Assembly: GCA_002320605.1 (NCBI GenBank)
Contig: DCKG01000028.1
Span: 85,565-149,564, forward strand
Reading direction: 5' to 3'
From: Bacteroidales bacterium UBA1680
GTDB taxonomy: Bacteria; Bacteroidota; Bacteroidia; Bacteroidales; UBA932
DNA: 64,000 nt
Shown here one piece after another: positions 8,633 through 17,238 of this stretch. Numbering within the stretch: the first letter of the stretch is position 1; every line of letters begins with the position of its first letter. Under the pieces are notes generated by a model, which was not told where the DNA came from, ran no database searches, and saw only the letters and a program-made list of their open reading frames with translations. The position numbers and the translations under genes are program-made.

Positions 8633-9392
8633 TTGGTTTTACGATGGTTAAAATTTCCTCCACAAGTTCTTTCAGGCGGCTGCCTCTGAGCAGTGTTCGG
8701 GATGCGGGGAAAATAGTGGAGCGAAACAGTGTCGCCCCATTATCTGTCGCTTCCTTCTTATAGCGGGTCGTATTGGGGATAGCTGTATGCAAAAGAGGGA
8801 GTCCCAGTTCTGCAATCACTGTTTCGTACATCGCATAAAGAGGTGTTTTCTCTCTGCCGTCCACCATGTTCCAGAAGAGGAATATCCCTTTGTTTTCTGT
8901 CTGTGGATTGTCGGTAATGCCCGTCTTGATGACAGAGGCAAAACTCAGGGTACTCTCCAATGAGATACGGTCCGCCGAAATAGGAGTAAAGATGTAGTCC
9001 ATTCCAGAGAGTGTGCTTACCACACCATCGTTGTTGATGGTTCCGGGCAGATCGAAGAATACAAAGTCCGTTGTGGATTCCTGCTCTTCTATATATCCCT
9101 GTACCAGATCAATAGCGGTTTCAGGCGAAGTGCAGAGAATGGTGTATGCGGGCTTTTGAAGTCGTGAGAATTGTTCGATCGCAAGTTCTTGCAAGGATTG
9201 GTTCCGTTCCAGACCTTTAGCATCACGTTTTCTCATTTCGTTGATACTGAACTGCGGGTAGTCGCAATCCACGACAAGGACATTGTATCCGCAGACATAG
9301 TGCAGGTAGCTTGCCGCCAGGACCGTAAAGGTCGTTTTGCCGACACCACCCTTCTGGGTGGAGAAGGCGATAAAAACAGGTTTCTTTTTCAT
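8610..9392 (-). CDS. traA: TraA, ParA-family ATPase
   Basis: The 260-residue product is a canonical ParA/MinD ATPase: STQKGGVGKTTFTVLAASYLHY at residues 11-32 has the complete deviant Walker A with signature lysine, NVLVVDCDYPQFS follows at about 35-47, and Walker B-like FVFFDLPGTINNDG at about 110-123. In conjugative transposons of Bacteroidota this is the first gene of the tra operon. The start overlaps the stop of a small upstream frame as ATGA (9389-9392). Confidence 0.9.
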   Translation of the reverse strand: MKKKPVFIAFSTQKGGVGKTTFTVLAASYLHYVCGYNVLVVDCDYPQFSINEMRKRDAKGLERNQSLQELAIEQFSRLQKPAYTILCTSPETAIDLVQGYIEEQESTTDFVFFDLPGTINNDGVVSTLSGMDYIFTPISADRISLESTLSFASVIKTGITDNPQTENKGIFLFWNMVDGREKTPLYAMYETVIAELGLPLLHTAIPNTTRYKKEATDNGATLFRSTIFPASRTLLRGSRLKELVEEILTIVKPNAYGREE

Positions 9393-9586
9393 TGTCTTTT
9401 TGAGTTTAATTCTACATATACTTTATCACAGGAGTCTGCCCGTGTCAGTTGATTCATTCCAATGCCGATTTCCTCATCTGTTCGGATGCCCCGACGTTCG
9501 GGGAACTCCGTTTGTGCAGAGGGGTATATGCCAATGAAGACGGCGGTCCTCGCCTGCGTAAGAAGTGGAGTTGTCCATCCCTTCAT
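9389..9586 (-). CDS. Possible small leader ORF coupled to traA
   Basis: A 65-codon frame (MKGWTTPLLTQARTAVFIGIYPSAQTEFPERRGIRTDEEIG...) ends with TGA overlapping the traA start codon as ATGA, the kind of coupling seen between real genes of this operon. I do not recognise the product. Upstream in another frame a stretch reads FEGIYDKFGWDFDNAIEEVYLRTTVQLS before a stop at about 9621, so a longer gene that has lost its frame is also possible. Confidence 0.35.
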   Translation of the reverse strand: MKGWTTPLLTQARTAVFIGIYPSAQTEFPERRGIRTDEEIGIGMNQLTRADSCDKVYVELNSKRQ

Positions 9587-10160
9587 TCAGGAATCCCGTC
9601 GCGGATTTCCGTCTGTCTTCATCAGGACAATTGTACCGTCGTTCGCAGATACACCTCTTCGATTGCATTGTCGAAGTCCCATCCGAATTTGTCGTATATC
9701 CCCTCGAAAAGGAGGATCCACCATTAACTGCATTTATGACGGTGGACATCTTCGATTTTCTGTTCGACAGGGCAAATATAGATGCCTTTCAAGCTGATTT
9801 TGCCCCCTTTTTATTAAGTGTGTACTTGTGGCTTCGATTTGGTTATTTATGGCTTCGTTACTTGTAACTCGTTTATACACAATAGGTAGTAACTTTGCAC
9901 CCAAGCGATGAGCCGGTGCATTGGAGGCATTAGGATACATTCTTTTCGAGAAGGTGATGCTCCATCCTTCAGGACGGATTTATTTGCGTCCGTGCAAATA
10001 GCAAGGTATGTCTTATGCAGCATGACTTCGTTTTTGCAGCATAAAACCCTTGCTCTTGCAGAGAGCTGAAAAAACTCCGAAGTCGTTTTTTCTTGAAAGG
10101 GAGAATGCGATGCCTCAAATGCCGGTGATGTCGTGAAACACTAAAATCCAAAGTAAGTAA
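9587..10160. other. Divergent intergenic region between tra and mob operons; oriT candidate
   Basis: This stretch separates the leftward tra operon from the rightward mob genes and has no convincing gene. A mob promoter candidate is TAACTTTG at 9890-9897. Further right are a hairpin GGACG/CGTCC (9972-9976 with 9987-9991), an inverted repeat AGCAAGG/CCTTGCT (10000-10006 with 10048-10054), and GCAGCAT twice (10017-10023 and 10036-10042). Inverted repeats directly upstream of relaxase genes commonly mark oriT, so this is the best place for it. The nick site cannot be read from sequence alone. Confidence 0.45.
9890..9897 (+). promoter_or_regulatory. Candidate -7 element for the mob operon
   Basis: TAACTTTG matches the Bacteroidota -7 consensus TAnnTTTG and reads towards mobA. 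The -33 box is not clear (a TTG at 9862-9864 gives a 25-bp spacer, longer than usual). The implied leader before mobA would be about 260 nt and would include the oriT-like repeats. Confidence 0.4.
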
Positions 10161-10574
10161 ATGAGACAAAAGGGAATGAGGAGTATAAGCTCCAAAGAGA
10201 AGACGGAGAAGCGTGTTTCCGTCAATTTCACGCCTACTGAATTTGCACAATTCCTATCTATGAAGGAAGCGGCAGGTGTTCAGAGTTTATCGGCTTTCAT
10301 CAAGGCAAGAGTCTTTGATGAGACCTTTCGGGTGATAAAAGTGGATCGCTCGTTGCTCGATTATTATCAGAAACTGACGACTTTGTATGGGCAATTTCGC
10401 AGTGTCGGGGTGAATTATAACCAGACGGTAGTCGCTCTGAAAAGCAATTTTACAGAAAAGAAAGCCTTTGCGATGCTCGCCAAGTTGGAGAAAATGACAC
10501 TCGAATTGGCGGTTATTGGAGGTGAAATCGTACAACTTACCCGTGAATTTCAGGAGAAATGGTCGCAAAAATAA
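10161..10574 (+). CDS. mobA: MobA, relaxosome accessory protein
   Basis: This 137-residue protein has an N-terminal ribbon-helix-helix-like segment (KTEKRVSVNFTPTEFAQFLSMKEAAGVQSLSAFIKARVFD) and a helical C-terminal part (LTTLYGQFRSVGVNYNQTVVALKSNFTEKKAFAMLAKLEKMTLELA), the pattern of MobC/MobA-type accessory proteins that bind oriT and help the relaxase. Its 3' end overlaps the relaxase start by 16 bp. Bacteroides nomenclature calls this MobA and the relaxase MobB. Confidence 0.85.
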   Translation: MRQKGMRSISSKEKTEKRVSVNFTPTEFAQFLSMKEAAGVQSLSAFIKARVFDETFRVIKVDRSLLDYYQKLTTLYGQFRSVGVNYNQTVVALKSNFTEKKAFAMLAKLEKMTLELAVIGGEIVQLTREFQEKWSQK

Positions 10575-11788
10575 GTTACGGAAGTTCACTATATGGGGCA
10601 TTGGCGTACAATGGAGAGAAGGTAAACGAGGGTGTCGCAAGGATATTGGAGACGAATAAGGTGTTCTGTCCTGCCGATGGCGGGCACGATATTACTGCTT
10701 GTATGCAAGACTTTATGGCATATATGCCAAGCCAAGTCCGCACGAAAAAGCCCGTTATTCATATCTCCCTGAACCCTCATCCCGATGACAAGCTCTCCGA
10801 TGAGCAGTTCTCCGCCATTGCATTGGAGTATATCGAGAAGATGGGCTATGGCAATCAACCTTTTGTGGTCTATAAGCATGAGGACATAGACCGGCATCAC
10901 TTGCATATTGTCACCTTAGCCGTTAATGAACAAGGGAAGAAGATTAACGACGGCAACAACTTCTACAAGAGTAAGCATATCACACGGGAGATAGAGCAAA
11001 GATATGGATTGCATCCTGCCGACAAGCAACAATTCAAGGAAGCGTTTCGCTTGCAGAAAGTCCGTCCCGAAGAAGGAAACCTTAAAAAGCAACTGGCTTC
11101 AATCATCAAACCGGCGGTCAAATTCTACCATAGTCCGAGTTTCAAGGAATACCGAGCCTTGCTTTCCACCTATAATATATGTGTGGAGGAGGTCAAGGGA
11201 GAGGTGCATGGGAAACCTTACAACGGACTGGTCTATTTTGCGACTGATGACAAAGGGAAGAAAGTCGGTAATCCTTTCAAGTCCTCGGTTTTTGGGAAAG
11301 CGGTCGGATATGAAGCCCTGCAAAACAGGTTCAAGACTTCAAAGGAGATACTGAAAGAAAAGCATCTTGCCCCCAAGACCAAAGCGGTCGTAGCCGGAGC
11401 ATTGAGGCTTTCTGCCACAAGAGAGGATTTCAGGGAAAATCTCCATCGCAAGGGTGTTGATGTACTCTTCCGAGAGAACGAGGAAGGTCGGCTTTACGGC
11501 ATCACCTTCATAGACCACAACAACGGCTGTGTGGTCAATGGCTCACGATTGGGCAAGGAACTTTCGGCAAACGCCGTTGCCGAATGGTTCTCTTGTCCGC
11601 ATCCCGAACTGTCTGCTCCTATACAGCAGCGTGAGAAAGGCATTATTCCCCAAACTCATACTTCGGACGGAGATCCCGTCTTGGGCGGTTTACTTGACCT
11701 GCCCTTGGAGACACACGGAACAGATTGGGAGGAAGAGCAATTCCGCAGACGGATGCAGCGTAAGAAAAGAAAACAACGTAAACTCTAA
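10559..11788 (+). CDS. mobB: MobB, relaxase/mobilisation nuclease
   Basis: The 409-residue product has the relaxase N-terminal domain: MVAKISYGSSLYGALAYNGEKV, then HISLNPHPDDKLSDEQF, and the metal-binding histidine triad HEDIDRHHLHIV at residues 107-118. It would nick oriT, attach covalently to the 5' end and lead the strand into the recipient. The catalytic Tyr is probably one of the N-terminal tyrosines (Y7 or Y12). The C-terminal third is basic and ends RKKRKQRKL. It is followed after 12 bp by the coupling protein. Confidence 0.92.
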   Translation: MVAKISYGSSLYGALAYNGEKVNEGVARILETNKVFCPADGGHDITACMQDFMAYMPSQVRTKKPVIHISLNPHPDDKLSDEQFSAIALEYIEKMGYGNQPFVVYKHEDIDRHHLHIVTLAVNEQGKKINDGNNFYKSKHITREIEQRYGLHPADKQQFKEAFRLQKVRPEEGNLKKQLASIIKPAVKFYHSPSFKEYRALLSTYNICVEEVKGEVHGKPYNGLVYFATDDKGKKVGNPFKSSVFGKAVGYEALQNRFKTSKEILKEKHLAPKTKAVVAGALRLSATREDFRENLHRKGVDVLFRENEEGRLYGITFIDHNNGCVVNGSRLGKELSANAVAEWFSCPHPELSAPIQQREKGIIPQTHTSDGDPVLGGLLDLPLETHGTDWEEEQFRRRMQRKKRKQRKL

Positions 11789-11800
11789 AAACGACAGATT

Positions 11801-13813
11801 ATGTCACAACAAGAAGACGATTTGAGGGCACTGGCGAAAATCATGGATTTTCTGCGTGCCGTAAGTATCATACTGGTGGTTGCCCACCTCTATTGGTATT
11901 GCTATGAAGCGATACGGCTATGGGGCATGAATATCGGTGTGATGGACAAGATACTGATGAATTTCCATCGCACGGCGGGACTGTTTGGCAATATGCTCTA
12001 CACCAAACTCTTTGCATTGGTACTGATGGGGCTTTCCTGCTTGGGTACAAAGGGCGTGAAAGAGGAACATATCACGTGGTCAAAGATATGGGCATTCATG
12101 GGTGTCGGCTTTGTCTTTTTCTTCCTCAATTGGTGGATACTTGCCTTGCCGCTGCCCGTAGAGGCGAATACGGCTCTCTATACTTTTACGATAACCGTAG
12201 GCTATGTTTGTCTGCTGATGGCGGGACTCTATATGAGCCGTCTGTTGAAGAACAACCTGATGGAAGATGTCTTCAATCAGGAAAACGAATCCTTTATGCA
12301 GGAGACAAGACTCTTGGAAAATGAGTACTCGGTCAATCTGCCGACCCGTTTCTATTACCACAAAAAGTGGAATAAAGGATGGATTAACGTCGTCAATCCT
12401 TTCCGTGCGGTCTCCGTATTGGGGACTCCGGGTAGCGGTAAGTCCTATGCCATCATCAATAATTTCATCAAACAGCAAGTCGAGAAAGGATTTGCCATCT
12501 ACTGCTACGACTTCAAATATCCTGACCTTTCTACGATAGTTTATAATCACCTGCTACATCACTCCGAAGGGTACAAGGTCAAGCCGAAGTTTTACGTGAT
12601 AAACTTCGATGACCCTCGTCGGTCACATCGCTGTAACCCGATACATCCCGACTTTATGAGCGACATATCGGATGCCTACGAATCAGCATATACAATTATG
12701 CTCAATCTCAACAAGACGTGGGTGCAGAAACAAGGAGATTTTTTTGTAGAGTCGCCCATCGTACTCTTCGCCGCCATTATTTGGTATCTACGCATTTTCG
12801 AGGGAGGAAAATACTGTACCTTTCCGCACGCTATTGAGTTTCTCTGCCGTAAGTATGAAGACATTTTCCCAATACTGACTTCTTATCCCGAATTGGAGAA
12901 TTACCTTTCTCCTTTTATGGACGCTTGGCTCGGAGGGGCGGCTGACCAGTTGCAAGGGCAGATAGCCTCCGCCAAGATACCCTTGTCAAGGATGATCAGT
13001 CCGCAGCTCTATTGGATTATGACAGGAGATGATTTCACACTCGACATCAATAATCCCAAGGAGCCTAAAATCCTATGCGTAGGAAACAATCCCGACAGGC
13101 AGAATATCTACGGAGCAGCATTGGGATTGTATAATTCGCGTATCGTCAAGCTCATCAATAAGAAAGGGATGCTGAAAAGTTCTGTGCTCATTGACGAGCT
13201 GCCTACCATATACTTCAAAGGGCTTGACAATCTGATTGCCACCGCGCGAAGCAACAAGGTGGCGGTATGCTTGGGCTTTCAGGACTTCTCGCAATTGAAG
13301 CGGGATTATGGGGACAAGGAAGCGGCTGTGGTAATGAATACCGTCGGAAACATTTTCTCCGGTCAGGTGGTTGGCGAAACGGCAAAGACATTATCGGAGC
13401 GTTTCGGGAAGGTGCTTCAAAAGCGGCAGAGCATGAGCATCACCCGAAGCGACAAGACGACCTCCATATCCACGCAGATGGACAGCCTGATTCCGCAGAG
13501 CAAGATTTCCACGCTCACACAGGGAATGTTTGTGGGAGCAGTTGCCGACAACTTCTCCGAACGTATCGAGCAGAAGATATTCCACTGTGAGATTGTGGTG
13601 GACAATGCAAAGGTGGCAAAGGAAACGGCAGCCTATCGTCCGATACCCATTCTGACGGACTTCACGGATGAGAACGGAGAGGATGTGATGGAGCAGGAAA
13701 TCAAGGCGAATTATGATCGGGTAAAGATGGAGGTTCGCGAAATCGTGGAACGGGAATTGCAACGGATTGCTGATGATCCGGAACTGTCCAATCTGCTCAA
13801 TACCAAGAAATAA
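11801..13813 (+). CDS. mobC: MobC, VirD4/TraG-type coupling protein
   Basis: This 670-residue ATPase links the relaxosome to the mating channel. Membrane segments occupy the N-terminal 140 residues (about 20-40, 68-82, 95-118, 126-146). Walker A GTPGSGKSYAI is at residues 207-217 and a Walker B-like VLIDELPTIYFKGL at about 463-476, followed by KVAVCLGFQDFSQLKRDYG, typical of the TraG/TraD family. The C-terminus (PIPILTDFTDENGEDVMEQE) is also family-typical. In Bacteroides elements this is named MobC. Confidence 0.93.
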   Translation: MSQQEDDLRALAKIMDFLRAVSIILVVAHLYWYCYEAIRLWGMNIGVMDKILMNFHRTAGLFGNMLYTKLFALVLMGLSCLGTKGVKEEHITWSKIWAFMGVGFVFFFLNWWILALPLPVEANTALYTFTITVGYVCLLMAGLYMSRLLKNNLMEDVFNQENESFMQETRLLENEYSVNLPTRFYYHKKWNKGWINVVNPFRAVSVLGTPGSGKSYAIINNFIKQQVEKGFAIYCYDFKYPDLSTIVYNHLLHHSEGYKVKPKFYVINFDDPRRSHRCNPIHPDFMSDISDAYESAYTIMLNLNKTWVQKQGDFFVESPIVLFAAIIWYLRIFEGGKYCTFPHAIEFLCRKYEDIFPILTSYPELENYLSPFMDAWLGGAADQLQGQIASAKIPLSRMISPQLYWIMTGDDFTLDINNPKEPKILCVGNNPDRQNIYGAALGLYNSRIVKLINKKGMLKSSVLIDELPTIYFKGLDNLIATARSNKVAVCLGFQDFSQLKRDYGDKEAAVVMNTVGNIFSGQVVGETAKTLSERFGKVLQKRQSMSITRSDKTTSISTQMDSLIPQSKISTLTQGMFVGAVADNFSERIEQKIFHCEIVVDNAKVAKETAAYRPIPILTDFTDENGEDVMEQEIKANYDRVKMEVREIVERELQRIADDPELSNLLNTKK

Positions 13814-13900
13814 TGGATGTTTCTCTTGACTCCAAGACAGGAGTCGGAGGAATTGCAAATCAATATTTTGATGGTAATCTGAAGAAAAAGTCCTGAAAGT

Positions 13901-14003
13901 TTTGGTGGATAAAAAGAAATTCTTATCTTTGCATCAGATTATCGCCCTTAGGTGGAAAAGACTAAGGCTCGCCACTTCAGAAATGGGGTGGCTTATTTTT
14001 TAT
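13901..14003 (+). promoter_or_regulatory. Promoter and two-hairpin leader of the NYN gene
   Basis: TTTG at 13901-13904 and TATCTTTG at 13924-13931 with a 19-bp spacer form a near-perfect Bacteroidota promoter. The leader then folds a first hairpin CCTTAG/CTAAGG (13946-13951 with 13962-13967) and a second GCCACTTC/GGGGTGGC (13971-13978 with 13985-13992, two G-T pairs), followed by TTATTTTTTAT just before the start codon. The second hairpin plus T-run looks like an intrinsic terminator placed before the gene, i.e. an attenuator. Confidence 0.6.
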
Positions 14004-14654
14004 ATGGCAGTTATGGAAACAGAAGAAAAGCAAAGGGTTATCGTCTATGTCGACGGATTCAACTTTTACTATGGACTGAAATCAACCACGCGATGGCGCA
14101 AATATTACTGGCTTGATATCGTCAAATTGTTTGAAGGCTTCATGCGCCCCAATCAGGAATTGATTGCGGTAAAATACTTCTCTGCCAGACCTGATGATAT
14201 AGAACAAAGCCGGCGGCAGAATGCATTTTTTCAGGCGAATAAAGAGAATCCGAAATTCCGTTTGATCTTGGGTAAATATCTGAAAAAGGAGATTACCTGC
14301 TTCAAGTGTGGAAATGTCATTCACACTCACGAGGAAAAAGAAACGGACGTGAGAATTGCGACACAGATCGTTGCAGACGCCTATCAGAAAAACTGTGATG
14401 TGGCTATTGTCGTTTCTGCCGACAGCGACATGATTCCGGCAATAGAACTTGCGACACAGGCACGGCAGAAAGTATTCGTGTATTTCCCTCCCAATCAGTA
14501 TTCAAGCAACTTGGCTTCAATGGGTATCGGACAACCGACACAATTGAAGCGGTACGAAAATCGTTTTCGCCAAAGTCTTTTACCTGATACCATCCACCTT
14601 GCCGTTTCTGACTATGACTTGCAGATACCGGAAAAGTGGAAAGCGTATCAATGA
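14004..14654 (+). CDS. NYN domain protein (LabA/DUF88-type, PIN-like nuclease fold)
   Basis: The product (216 residues from ATG 14004; 213 from 14013) opens with RVIVYVDGFNFYYGLK, the first conserved acidic motif of NYN domains, and later has KETDVRIATQIVADAYQKNCDVAIVVSADSDMIPAIELA, the central acidic residues (TD, D, SDSDM) expected to bind metal. A CxxC pair (CFKCGN) sits between. NYN proteins are putative RNases. A GTG further upstream is in frame, but it lies at the -33 box of the promoter and so cannot be the start. No obvious partner gene; it stands alone between mobC and the RteC-like fragment. Confidence 0.82.
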   Translation: MAVMETEEKQRVIVYVDGFNFYYGLKSTTRWRKYYWLDIVKLFEGFMRPNQELIAVKYFSARPDDIEQSRRQNAFFQANKENPKFRLILGKYLKKEITCFKCGNVIHTHEEKETDVRIATQIVADAYQKNCDVAIVVSADSDMIPAIELATQARQKVFVYFPPNQYSSNLASMGIGQPTQLKRYENRFRQSLLPDTIHLAVSDYDLQIPEKWKAYQ

Positions 14655-14758
14655 CAAGCAAAGTGTAAGACCAAATTCTGCGACTGTTGGGTGCAGAAAC
14701 GATATAAAAGGGAGACACTGAACAATTGATGTGCCCCCCTTTGCTTTAATATGAGGAT

Positions 14759-15365
14759 TTACCGCTTCTTGAACTTGCCGCCTTTCAGGTCGCTTTCCAC
14801 CATACGTTTGTTGAGTTTCTCACGGAGTTCATCGAGAAAGTAGGTGCGGCTGTCGTCCTTGCGGCGTTTCATGTTCATATAGACGTTGTAGCAGTTCTTG
14901 ATTTCTACATCGAAGATTTCGGAAAGAGCCTCTGCCAGTTCCTCCACACCGGTTTCTCCGTTATTGATGCAGTCGCAGGTATCAAGGGCGTAGAGCATTT
15001 CCACCAAGTCGGTCGCCTTGCCCGTCCAGCGGAGTTTCCGGGCTGGTGTGGTGACAGGGGCGGCTTGCGAAACCGGCAGCAGTCCCTTGATACGCATGTC
15101 GAGAAGTTCAAGCTCAATGGCGATGATGTCCGAAAGTTCTTTCAGTTTTTTTTGCCACGCTGCCCTTCGGACAAGTGCCGTTCAGGGCAAGCAGATGACA
15201 GGCGGTGTAGCGCAGCGTGCGGTACGCCGCTGTCAGGGAGGTCTCCGTCTCGCTCACGGCAAGGATTTCCGTGCGGAAGTCCTCGGAGGCGGCGTGGCGC
15301 GCCTCGTCGGTGGAGTGTGCGGAGAGGATAATCTCCAGATGGGGTGATTGGGTCAGTCGTTTCAT
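14759..15365 (-). pseudogene. RteC-like excision regulator, split by an A8 frameshift
   Basis: Two overlapping frames make one RteC-like protein. The first, from ATG 15365, reads MKRLTQSPHLEIILSAHS ... ALNGTCPKGSVAKK and stops at 15114. The second continues KLKELSDIIAIELELLDMRIKGLLPV ... RKLRWTGKATDLVEMLYALDTCDCINNGETGVEELAEALSEIFDVEIKNCYNVYMNMKRRKDDSRTYFLDELREKLNKRM, which is the typical RteC C-terminal domain. The frames meet at eight A residues of the coding strand (15146-15153); seven would give one open frame of about 200 codons. RteC activates excision genes in CTnDOT. It may be a mutation, a sequencing error, or slippage-restored expression. Confidence 0.75.
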
Positions 15366-15498
15366 GTTTCTGATAAAATTAAAAACCTCCGCAAACGGGC
15401 AGGAATGTGTACCTGCTGCGTTTACGGAGAGGGATTGTTGTTCTGTTCATTCTCTTCCGTGCCCACTATGGGGTGTCACATACCCCACAAGTGCGGTA

Positions 15499-15957
15499 CT
15501 ACCGGCGTTGCAGGACTGCCTGCTCTGCCGAACCGAAGACATTGAGTGTGATGTGCAGTCCGTCCTTGCCCCGCAGGTGCATGATTTGCTGCCCTGCATT
15601 TACGCGCTGTACGGCCACGCGGTCTATGCGGTGCATATAGTCCTTGAAGCGGAAATCCCTGCCGGGAGTGGCGCGCGGGTCGATCGGGTCGTCCACCCAT
15701 ACCAATATCCACACACCGGGCCGAACCTCCACCAGTTCCCAATGTCCGGGCGGCTCGATGTAGCGTCCCGTCTCGCCAATCTTTAGCCGCTCCATCTTTT
15801 CGCCCACCGCCTGCAGCACGGCCAACTTCGTGGCGGCGTTGTAGGAGTTGAAGCGGCGGAAGGTCTCGTACTTGATGTCGCTTACCACCTTGTGGTTCAC
15901 TTTGCCCAACTTCCCCTTTACGGGGTTCAGTCTGTAATACCTTGATTGCTTGTTCAT
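15499..15957 (-). CDS. Unrecognised DGR-linked protein (152 aa)
   Basis: I do not recognise this protein. It starts MNKQSRYYRLNPVKGKLGKVNHKVV, a basic segment, followed by a helical part (YETFRRFNSYNAATKLAVLQAVGEKMERL) and a C-terminal half rich in beta-type sequence (GHWELVEVRPGVWILVWVDDPIDPRATPG; DRVAVQRVNAGQQIMHLRGKDGLHITLNVFG). No signal peptide or membrane helix is visible, so it should be cytoplasmic. It lies 34 bp after the reverse transcriptase on the same strand, so it is probably co-transcribed with the retroelement and is a candidate accessory factor. Confidence 0.65.
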   Translation of the reverse strand: MNKQSRYYRLNPVKGKLGKVNHKVVSDIKYETFRRFNSYNAATKLAVLQAVGEKMERLKIGETGRYIEPPGHWELVEVRPGVWILVWVDDPIDPRATPGRDFRFKDYMHRIDRVAVQRVNAGQQIMHLRGKDGLHITLNVFGSAEQAVLQRR

Positions 15958-15991
15958 AACTGTGAAATTTTAAGAGTGAAACATTTGATGT

Positions 15992-17218
15992 CTAATGGGT
16001 TGTCCTCTCCCCTGCCATCCTGAGGGCGGCGTACCTCGACAGCCTCAGGTCGAAGAGCCCGTATCGCTGAAAGGCTTTCATGCCGGAGAACGTCTCTTTC
16101 CTGACCCGGTACGAGCGGTAATGCCCCAGCAGGCCGAGGAAGGAGTTGAGCGAGCATTCCAGATGGCGGGTGTCGGCACGCCCCGCCGCCGCTTCCCTGT
16201 GCAGGGAAGCCAGCTTGCCCTTCATCCGCTCCAGCGAATGGCGGCTGACATACACGCGCCGGGGCTTGACGAACGCGCCGAGGAATTCCACGCCATGGCT
16301 GGCCGGAACGATTCTCGACTTCCCCTCGTGGAGCCGGAGGCCCAGCTCGCGGTACAGGAAATCCCGGGCAAGGGTCTTCACGCCCGCGAGCCACTCCCTG
16401 TCCGCGCTCACCACGAAACTGTCGTCCACGTACCTGCCGTAGTGCCTGCAGTGGAGGCGGCGTTTCATGTAGTCGTCGAACACGCCCAGATAGACGTTGC
16501 TGAAGAGCTGCGAGGTGAGGTTGCCGATGGGCAGCCCGCAGTCCTCCCCGCTGTGGAACAGGCTCTTGTCGCGGGGCAGCGTGTCCCAGTCGCCGGCGCT
16601 GCCCTTCATCACGCAGCCCTCGGTGGGGTCGAGCAGGATGATCTCCCGCGTGAGATACTCCACGAACTCCATGTCCACCACCTCGTTCCATCTCCGTCCG
16701 TCCTTGCGGCTGACGCGGTGGCTCCCCATGCGGTGCAGGCGGTCGAGGGTGATGTCCAGCAGCCTGCGCCGGTCGATGTGCGTGAAATATCCCCGGATGT
16801 CGAGCTTGAGCACATGGCAGGGCTCCGTCCAGTCAAGGCTCTCCTGCCTGATGTGCCGATCCAGCCTGCGGATGCCGAAATGGGTGCCGCGCCCGCGGAT
16901 GCAGCTGTAGGAGTCGGCGATGAAGGTGCGCTCCAGCATCTCGTGCGTGTAGTTGTAGTACAGGTGATGGACGATCCTGTCCCTGAACTGCGCGGCGAAC
17001 ACCTCCCGCCTCTTCGGGTCGCTGATGATGAAGCAGGTGGACGGCCGGGCATGATACCCGCGCGACATCAGGTCATGGGCAAGACGCTGCAGGTTCCGTT
17101 CAAGGTCGCGCTCGAAAGCGAGGACATAGGGCTTGCGCCGCTTGTGACGGCTTGCGTCGAGAAAGGCCTGCCTGAGGTCGGCGAGCAGCTGAACCGGTGT
17201 AAGACGATGGTTTTCCAT
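15992..17218 (-). CDS. DGR reverse transcriptase
   Basis: The 408-residue product is a DGR-type reverse transcriptase. From ATG 17218 it reads MENHRLTPVQLLADLRQAFLDASRHKRRKPYV. Family-typical features are FIISDPKRREVFAAQFRDRIVHHLYY (about 63-88), motif A KLDIRGYFTHID (138-149, catalytic D140), the DGR-specific motif B LPIGNLTSQLFSNVYL (229-244; other RTs have QG where DGR enzymes have SQ) and the catalytic YVDD (263-266). The thumb region follows (FLGAFVKPRRVYVSRHSLERMK). TR ends only 20 bp upstream. It would copy TR RNA with adenine-specific errors for transfer into VR. This gene is visibly more GC-rich than the mob genes. Confidence 0.96.
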   Translation of the reverse strand: MENHRLTPVQLLADLRQAFLDASRHKRRKPYVLAFERDLERNLQRLAHDLMSRGYHARPSTCFIISDPKRREVFAAQFRDRIVHHLYYNYTHEMLERTFIADSYSCIRGRGTHFGIRRLDRHIRQESLDWTEPCHVLKLDIRGYFTHIDRRRLLDITLDRLHRMGSHRVSRKDGRRWNEVVDMEFVEYLTREIILLDPTEGCVMKGSAGDWDTLPRDKSLFHSGEDCGLPIGNLTSQLFSNVYLGVFDDYMKRRLHCRHYGRYVDDSFVVSADREWLAGVKTLARDFLYRELGLRLHEGKSRIVPASHGVEFLGAFVKPRRVYVSRHSLERMKGKLASLHREAAAGRADTRHLECSLNSFLGLLGHYRSYRVRKETFSGMKAFQRYGLFDLRLSRYAALRMAGERTTH

Positions 17219-17238
17219 ATCGTTAATGACAAATGCTT

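Noticed and set aside
9449..9797. Plus-strand frames of 92 and 111 codons before mobA
   Set aside because: They oppose the tra direction, have unusual composition and lack family resemblance.
13828..13845. GACTCC/GGAGTC hairpin after mobC as a terminator
   Set aside because: No T-run follows (GGAGGAATTGC), so it is not a convincing intrinsic terminator.
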